Of a stretch of DNA of 62,763 nt, positions 37,406 through 47,413 are shown piece by piece. The notes under the pieces are model-generated. The model ran no database searches. It was not told where the DNA came from and was given only the letters and a program-made list of their open reading frames with translations. The first letter of the stretch is position 1, and each line of letters opens with the position of its first letter. This DNA is from Aquimonas sp. (GTDB lineage: Bacteria > Pseudomonadota > Gammaproteobacteria > Xanthomonadales > Xanthomonadaceae): assembly GCA_022241605.1 (NCBI GenBank), contig JAKOMQ010000022.1:1-62763 (forward strand), written 5' to 3'. A program made the position numbers and the translations under genes.

Positions 37406-37615
37406 TTGGCTTGGGCCTTGGTTCACTTTCGTGGAGCCGGCTACCAGCTGCTGCCGATCGAGCCGGAACACGCGGCGACTGTGGAACAGCTTCCGCTGCA
37501 CCACGCCGATCTCTTCGATCGCCTGCTGATCGCGCAAGCGCTGCATGAGCCGATGCGCCTGCTGACGAACGATCGCCTCGTGGCCAACTACAGCGACACG
37601 ATCATTCTCGTGTAA
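37406..37615 (+). pseudogene. VapC-type PIN-domain toxin, C-terminal remnant
   Basis: About 55 codons encode LHHADLFDRLLIAQALHEPM and [12 protein letters not shown], the C-terminal half of a PIN ribonuclease with two of its acidic metal ligands. The N-terminal half with the first aspartate (normally MxxLLDTH) is missing, and no antitoxin frame precedes it. PIN toxins cut tRNA or rRNA, but this copy cannot be active. Probably a leftover of a VapBC pair in an acquired region. Confidence 0.75.
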
Positions 37616-37641
37616 GCCAGAGGTTCGCTGCAGCGGATCAT

Positions 37642-37671
37642 GCAAAAACAAAGGCCGCCCGAAGGCGGCCT
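37642..37671 (-). terminator. Rho-independent terminator after sucCD
   Basis: GGCCGCC / GGCGGCC form a 7-bp stem with a CGAA tetraloop (37653-37670). The minus strand continues TTTGTTTTTG. It lies 29 bases beyond the sucD stop. Confidence 0.88.
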
Positions 37672-37699
37672 CTGCATGCAGGCGCGATGCAGGCAGCGC

Positions 37700-38575
<876 letters not shown>

Positions 38576-38643
38576 GGGTCTTGGATCCTTGGGTGGGTTC
38601 CGGCCCGCCGCGCGCTGATCAGCGCCGCGGCAGGCCTGCACGA

Positions 38644-39807
38644 TTACTTGCGGATGGAGGCGACAGCCTTGCTGGCGGCGTCGTTGAGGTCATCCGCCGG
38701 GGTGATGGCGAGCCCGCTGTTGCGCAGCAGCTCCTTGCCCTTCTCCACGTTGGTGCCCTCAAGACGCACGATCACCGGCACCTTGACGTCGACTTCCTTG
38801 ACCGCGCCGATGATGCCCTCGGCGATCATGTCGCAGCGGACGATGCCGCCGAAGATGTTCACCAGGATGGCCTCGACCTTGGGCGAGGACAGGATCAGCT
38901 TGAAGGCCTCGGTGACGCGCTCCTTGGTGGCGCCGCCGCCGACATCCAGGAAGTTGGCCGGCTCGCCGCCCGCCAGCTTGATCACGTCCATGGTCGCCAT
39001 GGCCAGGCCCGCACCGTTGACCATGCAGGCGATGTTGCCGTCCATGGTCACGTAGTTCAGGTCGTGCTGGCTGGCCAGCACTTCGGTCTCGTCTTCCTGG
39101 CGGATGTCGCGCATCGCCACCAGCTTGGGCTGGCGGAAGCTGGCGTTGTCGTCCGAGTTGACCTTGCCGTCGAGGGCTACCAGATCGCCCTTGGCGTCGA
39201 TCGCCAGCGGGTTCAGCTCGACCAGCGCCAGATCACGGGCCAGGAACAAGTTGTAGAGGCCGATCATCAGCTTGGTCAGCTGGCCGACTTGCTTGGCATT
39301 GAGGCCCAGCGCGAAGCCGAGCTTGCGGCACTGATAGGGCTGCACGCCTTCGACGAAGTTGACGATCAGCGTCTGGATCGCCTCGGGAGTTTCTTCGGCG
39401 ACCTTTTCAATCTCGACACCGCCCTCGGAGGACGCGATGAAGGTGATGGCCTTGGCGCCGCGGTCCACCAGCACGGAGAGGTAGAGCTCCTTGGCGATGT
39501 CGGTGGCTTCGGTGATCAGCACGGTGTCCACCGGCAGGGCGACGCCACCGGACTGGTAGGTCTCCATGCGGGTGCCGAGCATGCGCTTGGCCGCCTCGCG
39601 GACGTCATCAAAGGTCTTGACCAGCTTGACGCCACCGGCCTTGCCGCGGCCGCCAGCGTGGATCTGCGCCTTCACGACCCAGTGGTTGCCGCCCAGCTTC
39701 TTGGCGGCATCGACGGCTTCTTCAGGGGTGCGGGCGATGTGCCCGGCGGGGACGGCGATGCCGAATTCGGCAAACAGCTCTTTGGCCTGATACTCGTGGA
39801 AGTTCAT
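38644..39807 (-). CDS. sucC: Succinyl-CoA synthetase (ADP-forming), beta subunit
   Basis: A 387-residue ATP-grasp subunit starting [20 protein letters not shown], with the nucleotide region [20 protein letters not shown] and the C-terminal part [17 protein letters not shown] and [18 protein letters not shown] that holds the phosphohistidine-receiving site. First gene of the sucCD operon. The AGGTGCCGC in front of the ATG is a modest ribosome site. Confidence 0.97.
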   Translation of the reverse strand: MNFHEYQAKELFAEFGIAVPAGHIARTPEEAVDAAKKLGGNHWVVKAQIHAGGRGKAGGVKLVKTFDDVREAAKRMLGTRMETYQSGGVALPVDTVLITEATDIAKELYLSVLVDRGAKAITFIASSEGGVEIEKVAEETPEAIQTLIVNFVEGVQPYQCRKLGFALGLNAKQVGQLTKLMIGLYNLFLARDLALVELNPLAIDAKGDLVALDGKVNSDDNASFRQPKLVAMRDIRQEDETEVLASQHDLNYVTMDGNIACMVNGAGLAMATMDVIKLAGGEPANFLDVGGGATKERVTEAFKLILSSPKVEAILVNIFGGIVRCDMIAEGIIGAVKEVDVKVPVIVRLEGTNVEKGKELLRNSGLAITPADDLNDAASKAVASIRK

Positions 39808-40013
39808 GCGGCACCTGAGTTCGGGGAAGGGCCCGGCGCGCAGGATCCAGCGCCGGAAGGGGCGACCCGCCGTGGGTGGAACCGGCGCATGTCAACGCAC
39901 CATTGTCGCCGTTCAGGCTGCCAATGCCAAGCAAACCATGGTCGGAGGCTTTCCCACGCGCCCGGACACCGGCCTGCCGGCCCTGATCGCGCAGCTAGGG
40001 CACCCCCGGAAAA

Positions 40014-40044
40014 AACGCAGACGCCCGGCACGAGGCCGGGCGTC
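40014..40044 (-). terminator. Rho-independent terminator after the first small beta-barrel gene
   Basis: GACGCCCGGC / GCCGGGCGTC form a 10-bp stem with a 5-base loop (40020-40044), followed on the minus strand by TGCGTTTTTTCC. It lies 23 bases beyond the stop codon at 40068. Confidence 0.9.
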
Positions 40045-40067
40045 GGATATCGCAGGTGTCGGTTGGC

Positions 40068-40625
40068 TCAGAAGCTGAAGCGCGGGCCGATGAAGTACTC
40101 GCGAACGTCCTCGGTCGCCTTGACGTCCGCAACCAGGCCGAAGCGCGGCGTGAAGTTGAACTGGGCGCCGATACGCCCATAGAAATCGCCGCTGCCGCTG
40201 GTCGGACGCTCGTAGCCGGCGAAGACGTAGCCTTCGAAGCGCGAAGCAAGCTGGCTGCGCACGCCGACCTCGCCCACCCAGCTGTTCTCGTCGAGACTCA
40301 AGCCAAGTCCCGAGGCACTGGACTCGTAGCGGTTGTAGGACACACGGGACACAAGGTCGGTGCCCAGGCCCAGCGCATGGTTGTAGCCCAGGCCCAGGTT
40401 GACGGCATCGAAGTCCACGAAACTGCTCTCGAGGCTCTGGAAGCCGCCGAACACGTGGAAGCTCGGATTGATGGCCACCGAGCCACCGATCCGCCAGCCA
40501 TCCGTGCTGAAGCCGGGAGAGATGCGGCTGTAGCCGCCTTCGACATAGTTGTAGGACAGCTCGCTGGCGCTGGCGGCGAACGGCAGGGCGGCCAGCAGGG
40601 CCAGCGAAATCAGGGAACGCTTCAT
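40068..40625 (-). CDS. Small outer membrane beta-barrel protein, paralogue 1
   Basis: A 185-residue exported barrel. The signal peptide is at 1-20 (MKRSLISLALLAALPFAAS), followed by ELSYNYVEGGYSRI and alternating strands (FGGFQSLESSFVDFDAVNLG, GYVFAGYERPTSGSGDFYGR). It ends REYFIGPRFSF with a terminal phenylalanine, the BAM recognition signature. About eight strands fit the OmpX/OmpW-size group; function is unknown. It is a close paralogue of 40961-41527, separated by 335 bases with separate terminators, so the pair arose by tandem duplication. Confidence 0.85.
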   Translation of the reverse strand: MKRSLISLALLAALPFAASASELSYNYVEGGYSRISPGFSTDGWRIGGSVAINPSFHVFGGFQSLESSFVDFDAVNLGLGYNHALGLGTDLVSRVSYNRYESSASGLGLSLDENSWVGEVGVRSQLASRFEGYVFAGYERPTSGSGDFYGRIGAQFNFTPRFGLVADVKATEDVREYFIGPRFSF

Positions 40626-40904
40626 GGATTCACTCCTTGAGGAAATCGATCGCCGCCGGTCCAGGCGGCGGCGCGGAGTCTTGACGAGTCGGATTGAGCA
40701 CAAGCTGAACGGCGGATTCAGACGCAGCCAAGGTGGTTATGGACAGCTTCGTCCGGACGTTGCGAGGCCTTCGTCAGGCCGGACGTTCTCTCGCAGGATC
40801 AGGTACATGCGCGATCTATCCACGGGCTCGCCCTGCGTGACGCGTGGCGACGCCGGCTGCTTCAACGCCGCCCCAACTGACGTCCGGCTGCGCCCCCAGC
40901 GCCA

Positions 40905-40945
40905 CACAGCAAGACGCCCGGCACTGGGCCGGGCGTCTTGCTGTG
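40905..40945 (-). terminator. Long stem-loop terminator after the second small beta-barrel gene
   Basis: CACAGCAAGACGCCCGGC / GCCGGGCGTCTTGCTGTG form a perfect 18-bp stem with a 6-base loop. It repeats the core of the terminator at 40020 (GACGCCCGGC), so it was duplicated along with the gene. It lies 15 bases beyond the stop; no T-run follows on the minus strand. Confidence 0.75.
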
Positions 40946-40960
40946 CAGCTGTCGACCGGA

Positions 40961-41527
40961 TCAGAAGCTGAAGCGCGGGCCGATGAAGTACTCGCGCGAA
41001 CCGTCTCCGATCTTGGCATCGGCCACCAGGCCGAAGCTGCGGGTGAAGTTGTACTGGGCGCCGAGGCGTCCGTAGAAGTCACCGCTGCCGCTGGTGGGAC
41101 GCTCATAGCCGGCGAAGGCATAGCCCTCGAAGCTCGGCGCCAGCTGGCTGCGCACGCCGACTTCGCCGGCCCAGGTGTTGACGTTGAGGCCGAAGCCGCC
41201 GCCCGACACGTTGGCGTCGTAGCGGTTGTAGGAGACGCGGGCCACCAGGTCGGTACCGCGGTTCAGCTCATGGTTGTAGCCGAAGCCCAAGGTGGTGCGA
41301 TCCACGTCGACCGGCAGCCCGCTGACGTCGAGGTTCTGGAAACCGCCAAACAGGTGGAAGCTCGATCCCAGCGCGGCGGAGCCGTTGATGGCCCATCCGT
41401 CGACTTTGTCGCCAAGGCCGCTGATGCGGCTGTAGCCGCCTTCGACGTAGCTGTAGGAGAGCTCGCTGGCGGTGGCCGCGAAAGGAAGGGCGGCCAGCAG
41501 GCCGAGGGCGATCAGGGAACGCTTCAT
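40961..41527 (-). CDS. Small outer membrane beta-barrel protein, paralogue 2
   Basis: A 188-residue exported barrel almost superimposable on 40068-40625: MKRSLIALGLLAALPFAATA, ELSYSYVEGGYSRISGLG, GYAFAGYERPTSGSGDFYGR and the same end REYFIGPRFSF. It differs mainly in the middle strands and the loop at about 100-110 (DANVSGGGFGLNVN). Its ATG at 41525-41527 has GGAGGTTCC in front. As first copy in reading direction it may be ancestral. Function unknown. Confidence 0.85.
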   Translation of the reverse strand: MKRSLIALGLLAALPFAATASELSYSYVEGGYSRISGLGDKVDGWAINGSAALGSSFHLFGGFQNLDVSGLPVDVDRTTLGFGYNHELNRGTDLVARVSYNRYDANVSGGGFGLNVNTWAGEVGVRSQLAPSFEGYAFAGYERPTSGSGDFYGRLGAQYNFTRSFGLVADAKIGDGSREYFIGPRFSF

Positions 41528-41758
41528 GGGGGAACCTCCGTGTGGGTGTGCTTGCTGCCCTTCCGGGCAGCGCAGCGGAGTCTCCGCGGGGACGATTGAC
41601 GCATCCCTGAACAAGCCTGTGTCGCTGCGGCGGTGGATTATCCGCGGTTCAGCGGATCGCCGCGGCCACTGCGCGGCGCGACCTTGCAGCCGCCCGCCCG
41701 CGGCGGGGCTCGACGCTGATCGCGCGAGCTGCGGCGGGTTCGCTACCATCGGCGGCTG

Positions 41759-42748
41759 ATGGCCAACTTCGACTTCGCCCAACGCCTGCAGGCCCATGCC
41801 GCGCTGCTGCTGGATCGCCAGCAGTCCCCGGGGGCGCTCAGGACCTGCTGCGCGCAACTCTTCGACGATTGCGAGGCGCTGGGCGGCAGCCTCGACGATC
41901 ATGCCAGCGACCTGGACTGCGGCAGGGCGCTCTCCCCCCTGGAAGCGGCGCGCTGCGTGCTGGACTTCCAGCGCACGACCACGCTCCTGCGAGCGGTCGA
42001 CGCTGGCCTGCGGACATGCATGCAACAGGCCGATACGGTCGAGGTGCTGTACGCAGGCTGCGGGCCCTTCGCGCCGCTGCTGCTGCCTCTGCTGGCGCGC
42101 TATCCGGCAAGCCGCCTGCAGGCCACGCTGCTGGATGTGCACGCCACCGCGCTCGCCCGTGCGCAAGCGCTATGCTCTGTGGCCGGCGTCAGGGATCGCC
42201 TGCGGCCCAGCCTGTGCGCCGACGCTGCCCGCGTTCAATTGCCGCAAGCCCTGCGCCCCCGGCTGTTGATCGTCGAGGTGATGCAGCGTGCGCTCGAGAA
42301 AGAGCCGCAGGTCGCCGTGCTCGCCAACCTGCTGCCGCAGTGCGCGGCAGGCGCGCTGGTCGTGCCGCAGCGGATCCGGGTCTCAGCGGAGTTGGCCGAT
42401 ACCGCTCGCGAGTTCGACCCTGCCAGGCATCGCCTGAGGGTGCCGCTGGGCGAGCTGATGGAGCTGTCGGCCGCGAGCCTGGCGACGCTCGGGACGCAGC
42501 TGGGTGCGGGGCGGATCGCGTGCCCAAGCCTGCGGGTTCCCATCGACGCGCCGGAAGGTCTGGACCTGATACTGCGGACGCGGATCGAAGCCAGCCCGGA
42601 GGATGTGCTCGACGACTACGACTCCGGCCTCACCTATCCGGCCGTGCTGAAGAACTTGGGCAGGATTCGTCCCGGCGAGCTTTTCCACTGCCACTACCGG
42701 CTGGGCCCCAGGCCGGGCTTCGAGCTGCAGCGCGCCGGCCCGATGTAG
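41759..42748 (+). CDS. Predicted SAM-dependent methyltransferase-like protein
   Basis: A 329-residue cytoplasmic protein. The segment VEVLYAGCGPFAPLLLPLL (about 94-112) followed by ATLLDVHATALARAQALC and DAARVQLPQALRPRLLIVEV fits motifs I, II and III of a Rossmann methyltransferase. Both flanks, including the last 110 residues (LTYPAVLKNLGRIRPGELFHCHYRL), are unfamiliar. The substrate is unknown. It stands alone, divergent from the beta-barrel gene and convergent with rnpB. Confidence 0.65.
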   Translation: MANFDFAQRLQAHAALLLDRQQSPGALRTCCAQLFDDCEALGGSLDDHASDLDCGRALSPLEAARCVLDFQRTTTLLRAVDAGLRTCMQQADTVEVLYAGCGPFAPLLLPLLARYPASRLQATLLDVHATALARAQALCSVAGVRDRLRPSLCADAARVQLPQALRPRLLIVEVMQRALEKEPQVAVLANLLPQCAAGALVVPQRIRVSAELADTAREFDPARHRLRVPLGELMELSAASLATLGTQLGAGRIACPSLRVPIDAPEGLDLILRTRIEASPEDVLDDYDSGLTYPAVLKNLGRIRPGELFHCHYRLGPRPGFELQRAGPM

Positions 42749-42794
42749 GCGGGTGCGAACAACCGTCCGCCTGCTGCGGCCGCCACCGGGAGCC
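42749..42794. repeat. Post-stop palindromic repeat, diverged copy
   Basis: GTGCGAACAACCGTCCGCCT starts 4 bases after the stop at 42748 and continues into GCTGCGGCCGCC. It is a diverged form of the repeats at 51608 and 54811. Confidence 0.55.
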
Positions 42795-42841
42795 CTGACA
42801 GCGCCCGAGTCCAGGGACCCGGGCGCCGCGCGATTAAGAGG

Positions 42842-43197
<356 letters not shown>

Positions 43198-43366
43198 GGG
43201 GCGGAGTGTACGCGCATGCGCGCGGCCGCCCCTGAACAGCGCGGATTTGCCGGGCCATGTCACGGCGGCGGCTGGCCGCCGCGAAGAAACTGTGACGCAC
43301 TGTGTCCTGGGGCAGCGCCGGTTTGCGCATCAGCCCAGACCGATCCCGCACTGAGGACCCTCGCGC

Positions 43367-44860
43367 ATGCACACCTGCATCGAACCGGCAGCTGCCGCTG
43401 TAACCACCGCCTATGTGCGCGCGCGCCGCACCTGGGCAAGCGCGTGGGTTCTGGCCGTCGCGGCCTGCGTAGGCGCAAGCCTGGCCCCGCGTGACGTGAG
43501 CGCCCAGGGCCTGCCCAGCCAGACCTGGCCGGCCGGCACCCAGCTGTCGATGTGGAATCACGGCGGTCGCATCACCACCTTTCATCGCGGCTATCTCTAC
43601 CTCGGCGGTACCGAGGGCCAGGGCACCTGGACCTACAGCATCGCCAACCCGCAGTCGCCGCAGCTGGTGCGCACGTTCGCAACCGGCGTCAACGGCCACG
43701 CCTGGGCCAAGGTGGGCGACGTCTGGTGGCGCCAGTACTGGATTCCGGAGGTAGGCGACAGCACGCCGCGACCGTTCCAGAACCTCAGCAACATGCTGGC
43801 GCCGACCCAGCAGGCCGCCAACGTGGGCAGCTTCCCCTCCGGCAATCCGCCGCTGGGCTGGCCGGGCAACTGGATCGACACCTACCCCTACCACTTCGGC
43901 GACAACATCGTGGATGCCCGCGTCGGCTGGTGGCCGCATGTCTCCAACGTCAGCGTCCGTCAGGTCGCCAACATGACAACGGGCCCCAACCAGTGGCGGC
44001 TGGGCAATCTGCTGTTCCTGACCCCATCCGACAGCCAGGACGGCGTCGCCGTGTTCGACATCGCCAACCCCGCGGCACCGGTGCTGCTGGATCGGCTGAC
44101 CGGCAACTACCGCCAGTACACCAATGCGTGGCAGGTCTGGCGGCACTACCTGCTGCTGATGTTCGGCGACAACACCAACGGCCCGCAGGGCAACGCCAAC
44201 ACGCTGGTGATTGATTTCAGCGACCCCAGCGACCTGCGGCTCGTCTTCACGATTCCCTACGACGACCTGCCCGGCCGCTACGTGCACTTCCAGGACCAGT
44301 ACGCCTTCGCCGGCCGCTTTGGCCGCGGCACCAAGTACAACCTGGAGACCCGCCAGGTGGCCCAGGTGTTCACGCCCAGCCCCTGCTGCGCCGGGGACTT
44401 CCAGTGGATTCCGCTTGGCCACCTGCTGCTGGCCTCGTCGTCCGAGACCGACGGCTCGCGCTCCTACCTGTTTTCGCACCAGGCCGGCCTCGACACCACC
44501 CGGCCCACGGTCGGATACCACCTGCCGCGGCCGAACGCGCTGCAGCAGTCGCGACACACGGTGATCGGCCTGGTCATCAACGAGACCCTGGACTCGCCGA
44601 CGGTGAACTCGCAGACGATCCAGCTGCGCCCGGTCGGCGGCGCGCCGGTTCCGACCACGGTGATCCACACCAGCTACAACGTGGTCAACATCGTGCCGGA
44701 CACCCTGCTTGAGCCCAACACCACCTACGAGGTGCGGCTGCTGCAGGACGGGGTGCGCGATGTGGCCGGCAACGGCGTGGCCGAGTCCAGCTTTCTGTTC
44801 TCCACCGGTGCCACGCTGGCGGCCCCGGCCGCGGTCTTCGCCAACGGCTTCGAGCCCTGA
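43367..44860 (+). CDS. Secreted LVIVD-like propeller protein with C-terminal Ig-like domain and GFE tail
   Basis: A 497-residue exported protein. The hydrophobic segment WASAWVLAVAACVGASLA (about 23-40) ends a long signal peptide. The body holds blade-like repeats of LVIVD type (GYLYLGGTEGQGTWTYSIANP, GVAVFDIANPAAPVLLDRLTG, NTLVIDFSDPSDLRLVF). The last 90 residues are an Ig-like module (LLEPNTTYEVRLLQDGVRD, VAGNGVAESSFLFS). The protein ends AVFANGFEP. Its stop TGA shares one base with the ATG of the next gene, so the two are co-translated and probably act together outside the cytoplasm. Confidence 0.78.
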   Translation: MHTCIEPAAAAVTTAYVRARRTWASAWVLAVAACVGASLAPRDVSAQGLPSQTWPAGTQLSMWNHGGRITTFHRGYLYLGGTEGQGTWTYSIANPQSPQLVRTFATGVNGHAWAKVGDVWWRQYWIPEVGDSTPRPFQNLSNMLAPTQQAANVGSFPSGNPPLGWPGNWIDTYPYHFGDNIVDARVGWWPHVSNVSVRQVANMTTGPNQWRLGNLLFLTPSDSQDGVAVFDIANPAAPVLLDRLTGNYRQYTNAWQVWRHYLLLMFGDNTNGPQGNANTLVIDFSDPSDLRLVFTIPYDDLPGRYVHFQDQYAFAGRFGRGTKYNLETRQVAQVFTPSPCCAGDFQWIPLGHLLLASSSETDGSRSYLFSHQAGLDTTRPTVGYHLPRPNALQQSRHTVIGLVINETLDSPTVNSQTIQLRPVGGAPVPTTVIHTSYNVVNIVPDTLLEPNTTYEVRLLQDGVRDVAGNGVAESSFLFSTGATLAAPAAVFANGFEP

Positions 44861-47370
44861 TGCGGCGGCTGCGAGACTTCTGCTGGCTGCTGCTCGCGGG
44901 CTTCGCCGCGCCGCTCGCGGCGCAGGTGCAGATCAGCGCGGAGCAGTCCTCGCCAGCGACGCCGGTGCTGCGCGCTCAAAGCCTGCAGTTCAGCGCGCAG
45001 GCCTCGGCCACGGCGGGCGGGCCGCTGGAGTACCGCTGGGATTTCGGCGACGGCACCCCGCGCACGCCGTGGCTGCCCGAGCCCACCGCCGACCACACCT
45101 ACAGCGTTGCCGGCGCCTACACCGTGCTGGTGCAGGTGCGCCATCCCACCCAGGGCCTCGCCAGCGCCACCCTGCCGATGGTGGTGCGGCTGCCGCCGGC
45201 CGCTGCGGCGAGAGCATCCAGCAGCATTGTTCTGCACGCAGCGCGGCGCGAGGTCTGGGTGGTGAACCCCGACCACGGCACCGTCGGCGTGCTCGATGCG
45301 GATGCTCTGACGCTGCTGGACGAGGTGCTGGTGCAGGAGGAGCCCTCGGCGCTGGCGATTGACGCCAGCGGCCGCGTTTGGGTGGCGCTGGCCGGCGCCG
45401 ATGCGCTGCTGCGCATGGATCCGGCCACGCGCGCGGTCGATGCCCAGATTGACCTCGGCTACGGCGCGCGCCCGGTCGCCCTGCTGTTCGATGCCTCCGG
45501 CTGGGGCTATGTGGCCGAGGCCGGGCATGGACGCGTGCGGCGTTTCTCCGGCGGCAGCGGCCAGGTCGACGGGGAGGTCGCGATCGCGCCCGGCATCGAG
45601 GCGATGGCGCTCAGCGCCGACGGCAGCGCCCTGTTCGTCAGCCAACTGGTCAGCCAGGGCGAGGGCGGTGCGGTTTGGCGGCTGCAGCTGCCTTTGGCCA
45701 CGGCCACGCCCGAGCGCATCGCGCTGCCCTTGGACACCAGCTCGCCCGACTCCGGCACCGCCGCCCGCGGCCTGCCCAACTACGTCGCGGCGCTGGCCTT
45801 GAGCGAAGACGGCAGCGCGCTCTGGTACGGCGGCAAGAAGGACAACGTACTGCGCGGCCTGTTCCGCGAGGGCCAGCCGCTGACCTTCGAAAGCAGCCTG
45901 CGCTCGCTGCTGGGTCGGATCGACGTCGCGGCTGGCGAAGAGCTGCTGGCGCAGCGGCTCGACCTCGACGACGCCGGCCGGGTATCCGGTCTGCTGCTGG
46001 CGCCGGGTTCCAGCCACCTGTTCGCCACCCAGGAAACCAACAACCGGGTGCTGGTGATCGACCCCTGGAACCGCCGCGTACTGGCGCGCATGGACACGGG
46101 GCGGGCGCCGCGCGGTATGGCTTTCGATCCGCTCAACCGCCGGCTGTTCGTGCAGGCCTTCCTGTCGCGCGGGGTGGATGCGTACGCCGTGGGCGAGCAG
46201 CTCGACAGCGGCGTCGGTCAGCCTGAGCACCTGGCCTCGGTGCCCAGCGCCTTCGACGAGCCGCTGGCGCCACAGGTGCTGGCCGGCAAGCGCGTGTTCT
46301 ACAACGCTGTGGACACGCGCATGGGCCAGGACGGCTATTTCTCCTGCGCGGCCTGTCACCTCGACGGCCGCGGCGACGGCCGGGTCTGGGACTTCACCCA
46401 GCTCGGCGAAGGCCTGCGCAACACCACCAGCCTGCTCGGCAGCGCCGGAATGGGCCGCGGCCGCGTGCACTGGACCGGCAATTTCGACGAGATCCAGGAC
46501 TTCGAAGTGCCGATCCGCGACCTGTTTGGCGGCCTCGGCTTCATGGACGATATCGACTATTTCGCCGACGGCCGCGCTCACCCGCTGGGCCCGCCCAAAG
46601 CTGGGTTTTCTGCCGACCTCGACGCGCTGGCCGCCTACGTGGCCAGCCTCGACCGCGACGACCGTTCGCCGCATCGCGCACCCGACGGCAGCCTGACCGC
46701 GACGGGCGCAGCCGGTCGCCAGCTGTTCGAGCAGCTGAGCTGCCACCGCTGCCATTCCGGCGAGGCCTTCACCAACAGCGCGGCGGGCTATCGCCACGAC
46801 GTGGGCACGCTCGGCCCCGGCAGCGGCCAGCGCCTCGGCGAGGAACTGCTGGCGCTGGACACGCCCAGCCTGCGCGGCTTGTTCAACTCGGCGCCCTACC
46901 TGCACGACGGCTCGGCGGCCACGCTGTCCGATGTGATCGGTGCAGGCAATGACGCACAGTCGCACGCCGAGACCGCGGCGCTCAGCGCGCAGCAGCGCGA
47001 ACAGCTGGTGGCCTTCCTGCTGCAGATCGACGGCTCGGAACCAGGCTTCGGGCCGCCGCCCGCGCTCGCGATCAGCGCGCCGGCGGCCGGCGCCGCGGTC
47101 GATGCCGGCAGCAGCCTGCCGCTTGCGATCAGCACCGATCTGCCGGAGGTGGTGCGGGTCGACTACCGCGTCGACGGCGTGATCGTGGCCAGCGCCAGCG
47201 CGGCGCCGTGGACCGCCAGCTGGCTCGCCGCCGGCAACGGCCCCGCACGCCTGCACGCCGACGTGCTGCATGACGGCGGCCGCTTGCAGACCCTGTCGCC
47301 GGCGCTGCGCTTCAGCCTGCGCGGAGCGGGGCCGCTGTTCACCGACGGCTTCGAGACGCCGCCGCGCTGA
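44860..47370 (+). CDS. Secreted PKD / beta-propeller / di-haem cytochrome c peroxidase-like fusion
   Basis: An 836-residue exported protein. The signal peptide (1-21, FAAPLAAQ) is followed by a PKD domain (about 30-110: YRWDFGDGTP), an NHL/YVTN-like propeller (about 115-460: VWVVNPDHGTVGVLDAD, ATQETNNRVLVIDPWNRRVLA), a cytochrome part with two CxxCH haem sites (CAACH at about residue 499 and CHRCH at about 628) and SAPYLHDGSAATLSDVI, typical of MauG/CCP-like proteins. An Ig-like domain (VRVDYRVDGVIVASASAAPW) precedes the end PLFTDGFETPPR. Likely an extracytoplasmic redox enzyme; substrate unknown. Coupled to the preceding propeller protein. Confidence 0.82.
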   Translation: MRRLRDFCWLLLAGFAAPLAAQVQISAEQSSPATPVLRAQSLQFSAQASATAGGPLEYRWDFGDGTPRTPWLPEPTADHTYSVAGAYTVLVQVRHPTQGLASATLPMVVRLPPAAAARASSSIVLHAARREVWVVNPDHGTVGVLDADALTLLDEVLVQEEPSALAIDASGRVWVALAGADALLRMDPATRAVDAQIDLGYGARPVALLFDASGWGYVAEAGHGRVRRFSGGSGQVDGEVAIAPGIEAMALSADGSALFVSQLVSQGEGGAVWRLQLPLATATPERIALPLDTSSPDSGTAARGLPNYVAALALSEDGSALWYGGKKDNVLRGLFREGQPLTFESSLRSLLGRIDVAAGEELLAQRLDLDDAGRVSGLLLAPGSSHLFATQETNNRVLVIDPWNRRVLARMDTGRAPRGMAFDPLNRRLFVQAFLSRGVDAYAVGEQLDSGVGQPEHLASVPSAFDEPLAPQVLAGKRVFYNAVDTRMGQDGYFSCAACHLDGRGDGRVWDFTQLGEGLRNTTSLLGSAGMGRGRVHWTGNFDEIQDFEVPIRDLFGGLGFMDDIDYFADGRAHPLGPPKAGFSADLDALAAYVASLDRDDRSPHRAPDGSLTATGAAGRQLFEQLSCHRCHSGEAFTNSAAGYRHDVGTLGPGSGQRLGEELLALDTPSLRGLFNSAPYLHDGSAATLSDVIGAGNDAQSHAETAALSAQQREQLVAFLLQIDGSEPGFGPPPALAISAPAAGAAVDAGSSLPLAISTDLPEVVRVDYRVDGVIVASASAAPWTASWLAAGNGPARLHADVLHDGGRLQTLSPALRFSLRGAGPLFTDGFETPPR

Positions 47371-47379
47371 GCGGGCTGC

Positions 47380-47413
47380 ACCTCGAAGCCGGCTTAACCT
47401 CGAAGCCGGCTTA
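47380..47413. repeat. Tandem duplication of a 17-base palindromic unit
   Basis: ACCTCGAAGCCGGCTTA occurs twice head to tail (47380-47396 and 47397-47413). Each copy contains the palindrome AAGCCGGCTT. The second copy overlaps the stop codon of the leftward rsmI gene, so it might act as a small bidirectional stem between convergent genes. Confidence 0.65.
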
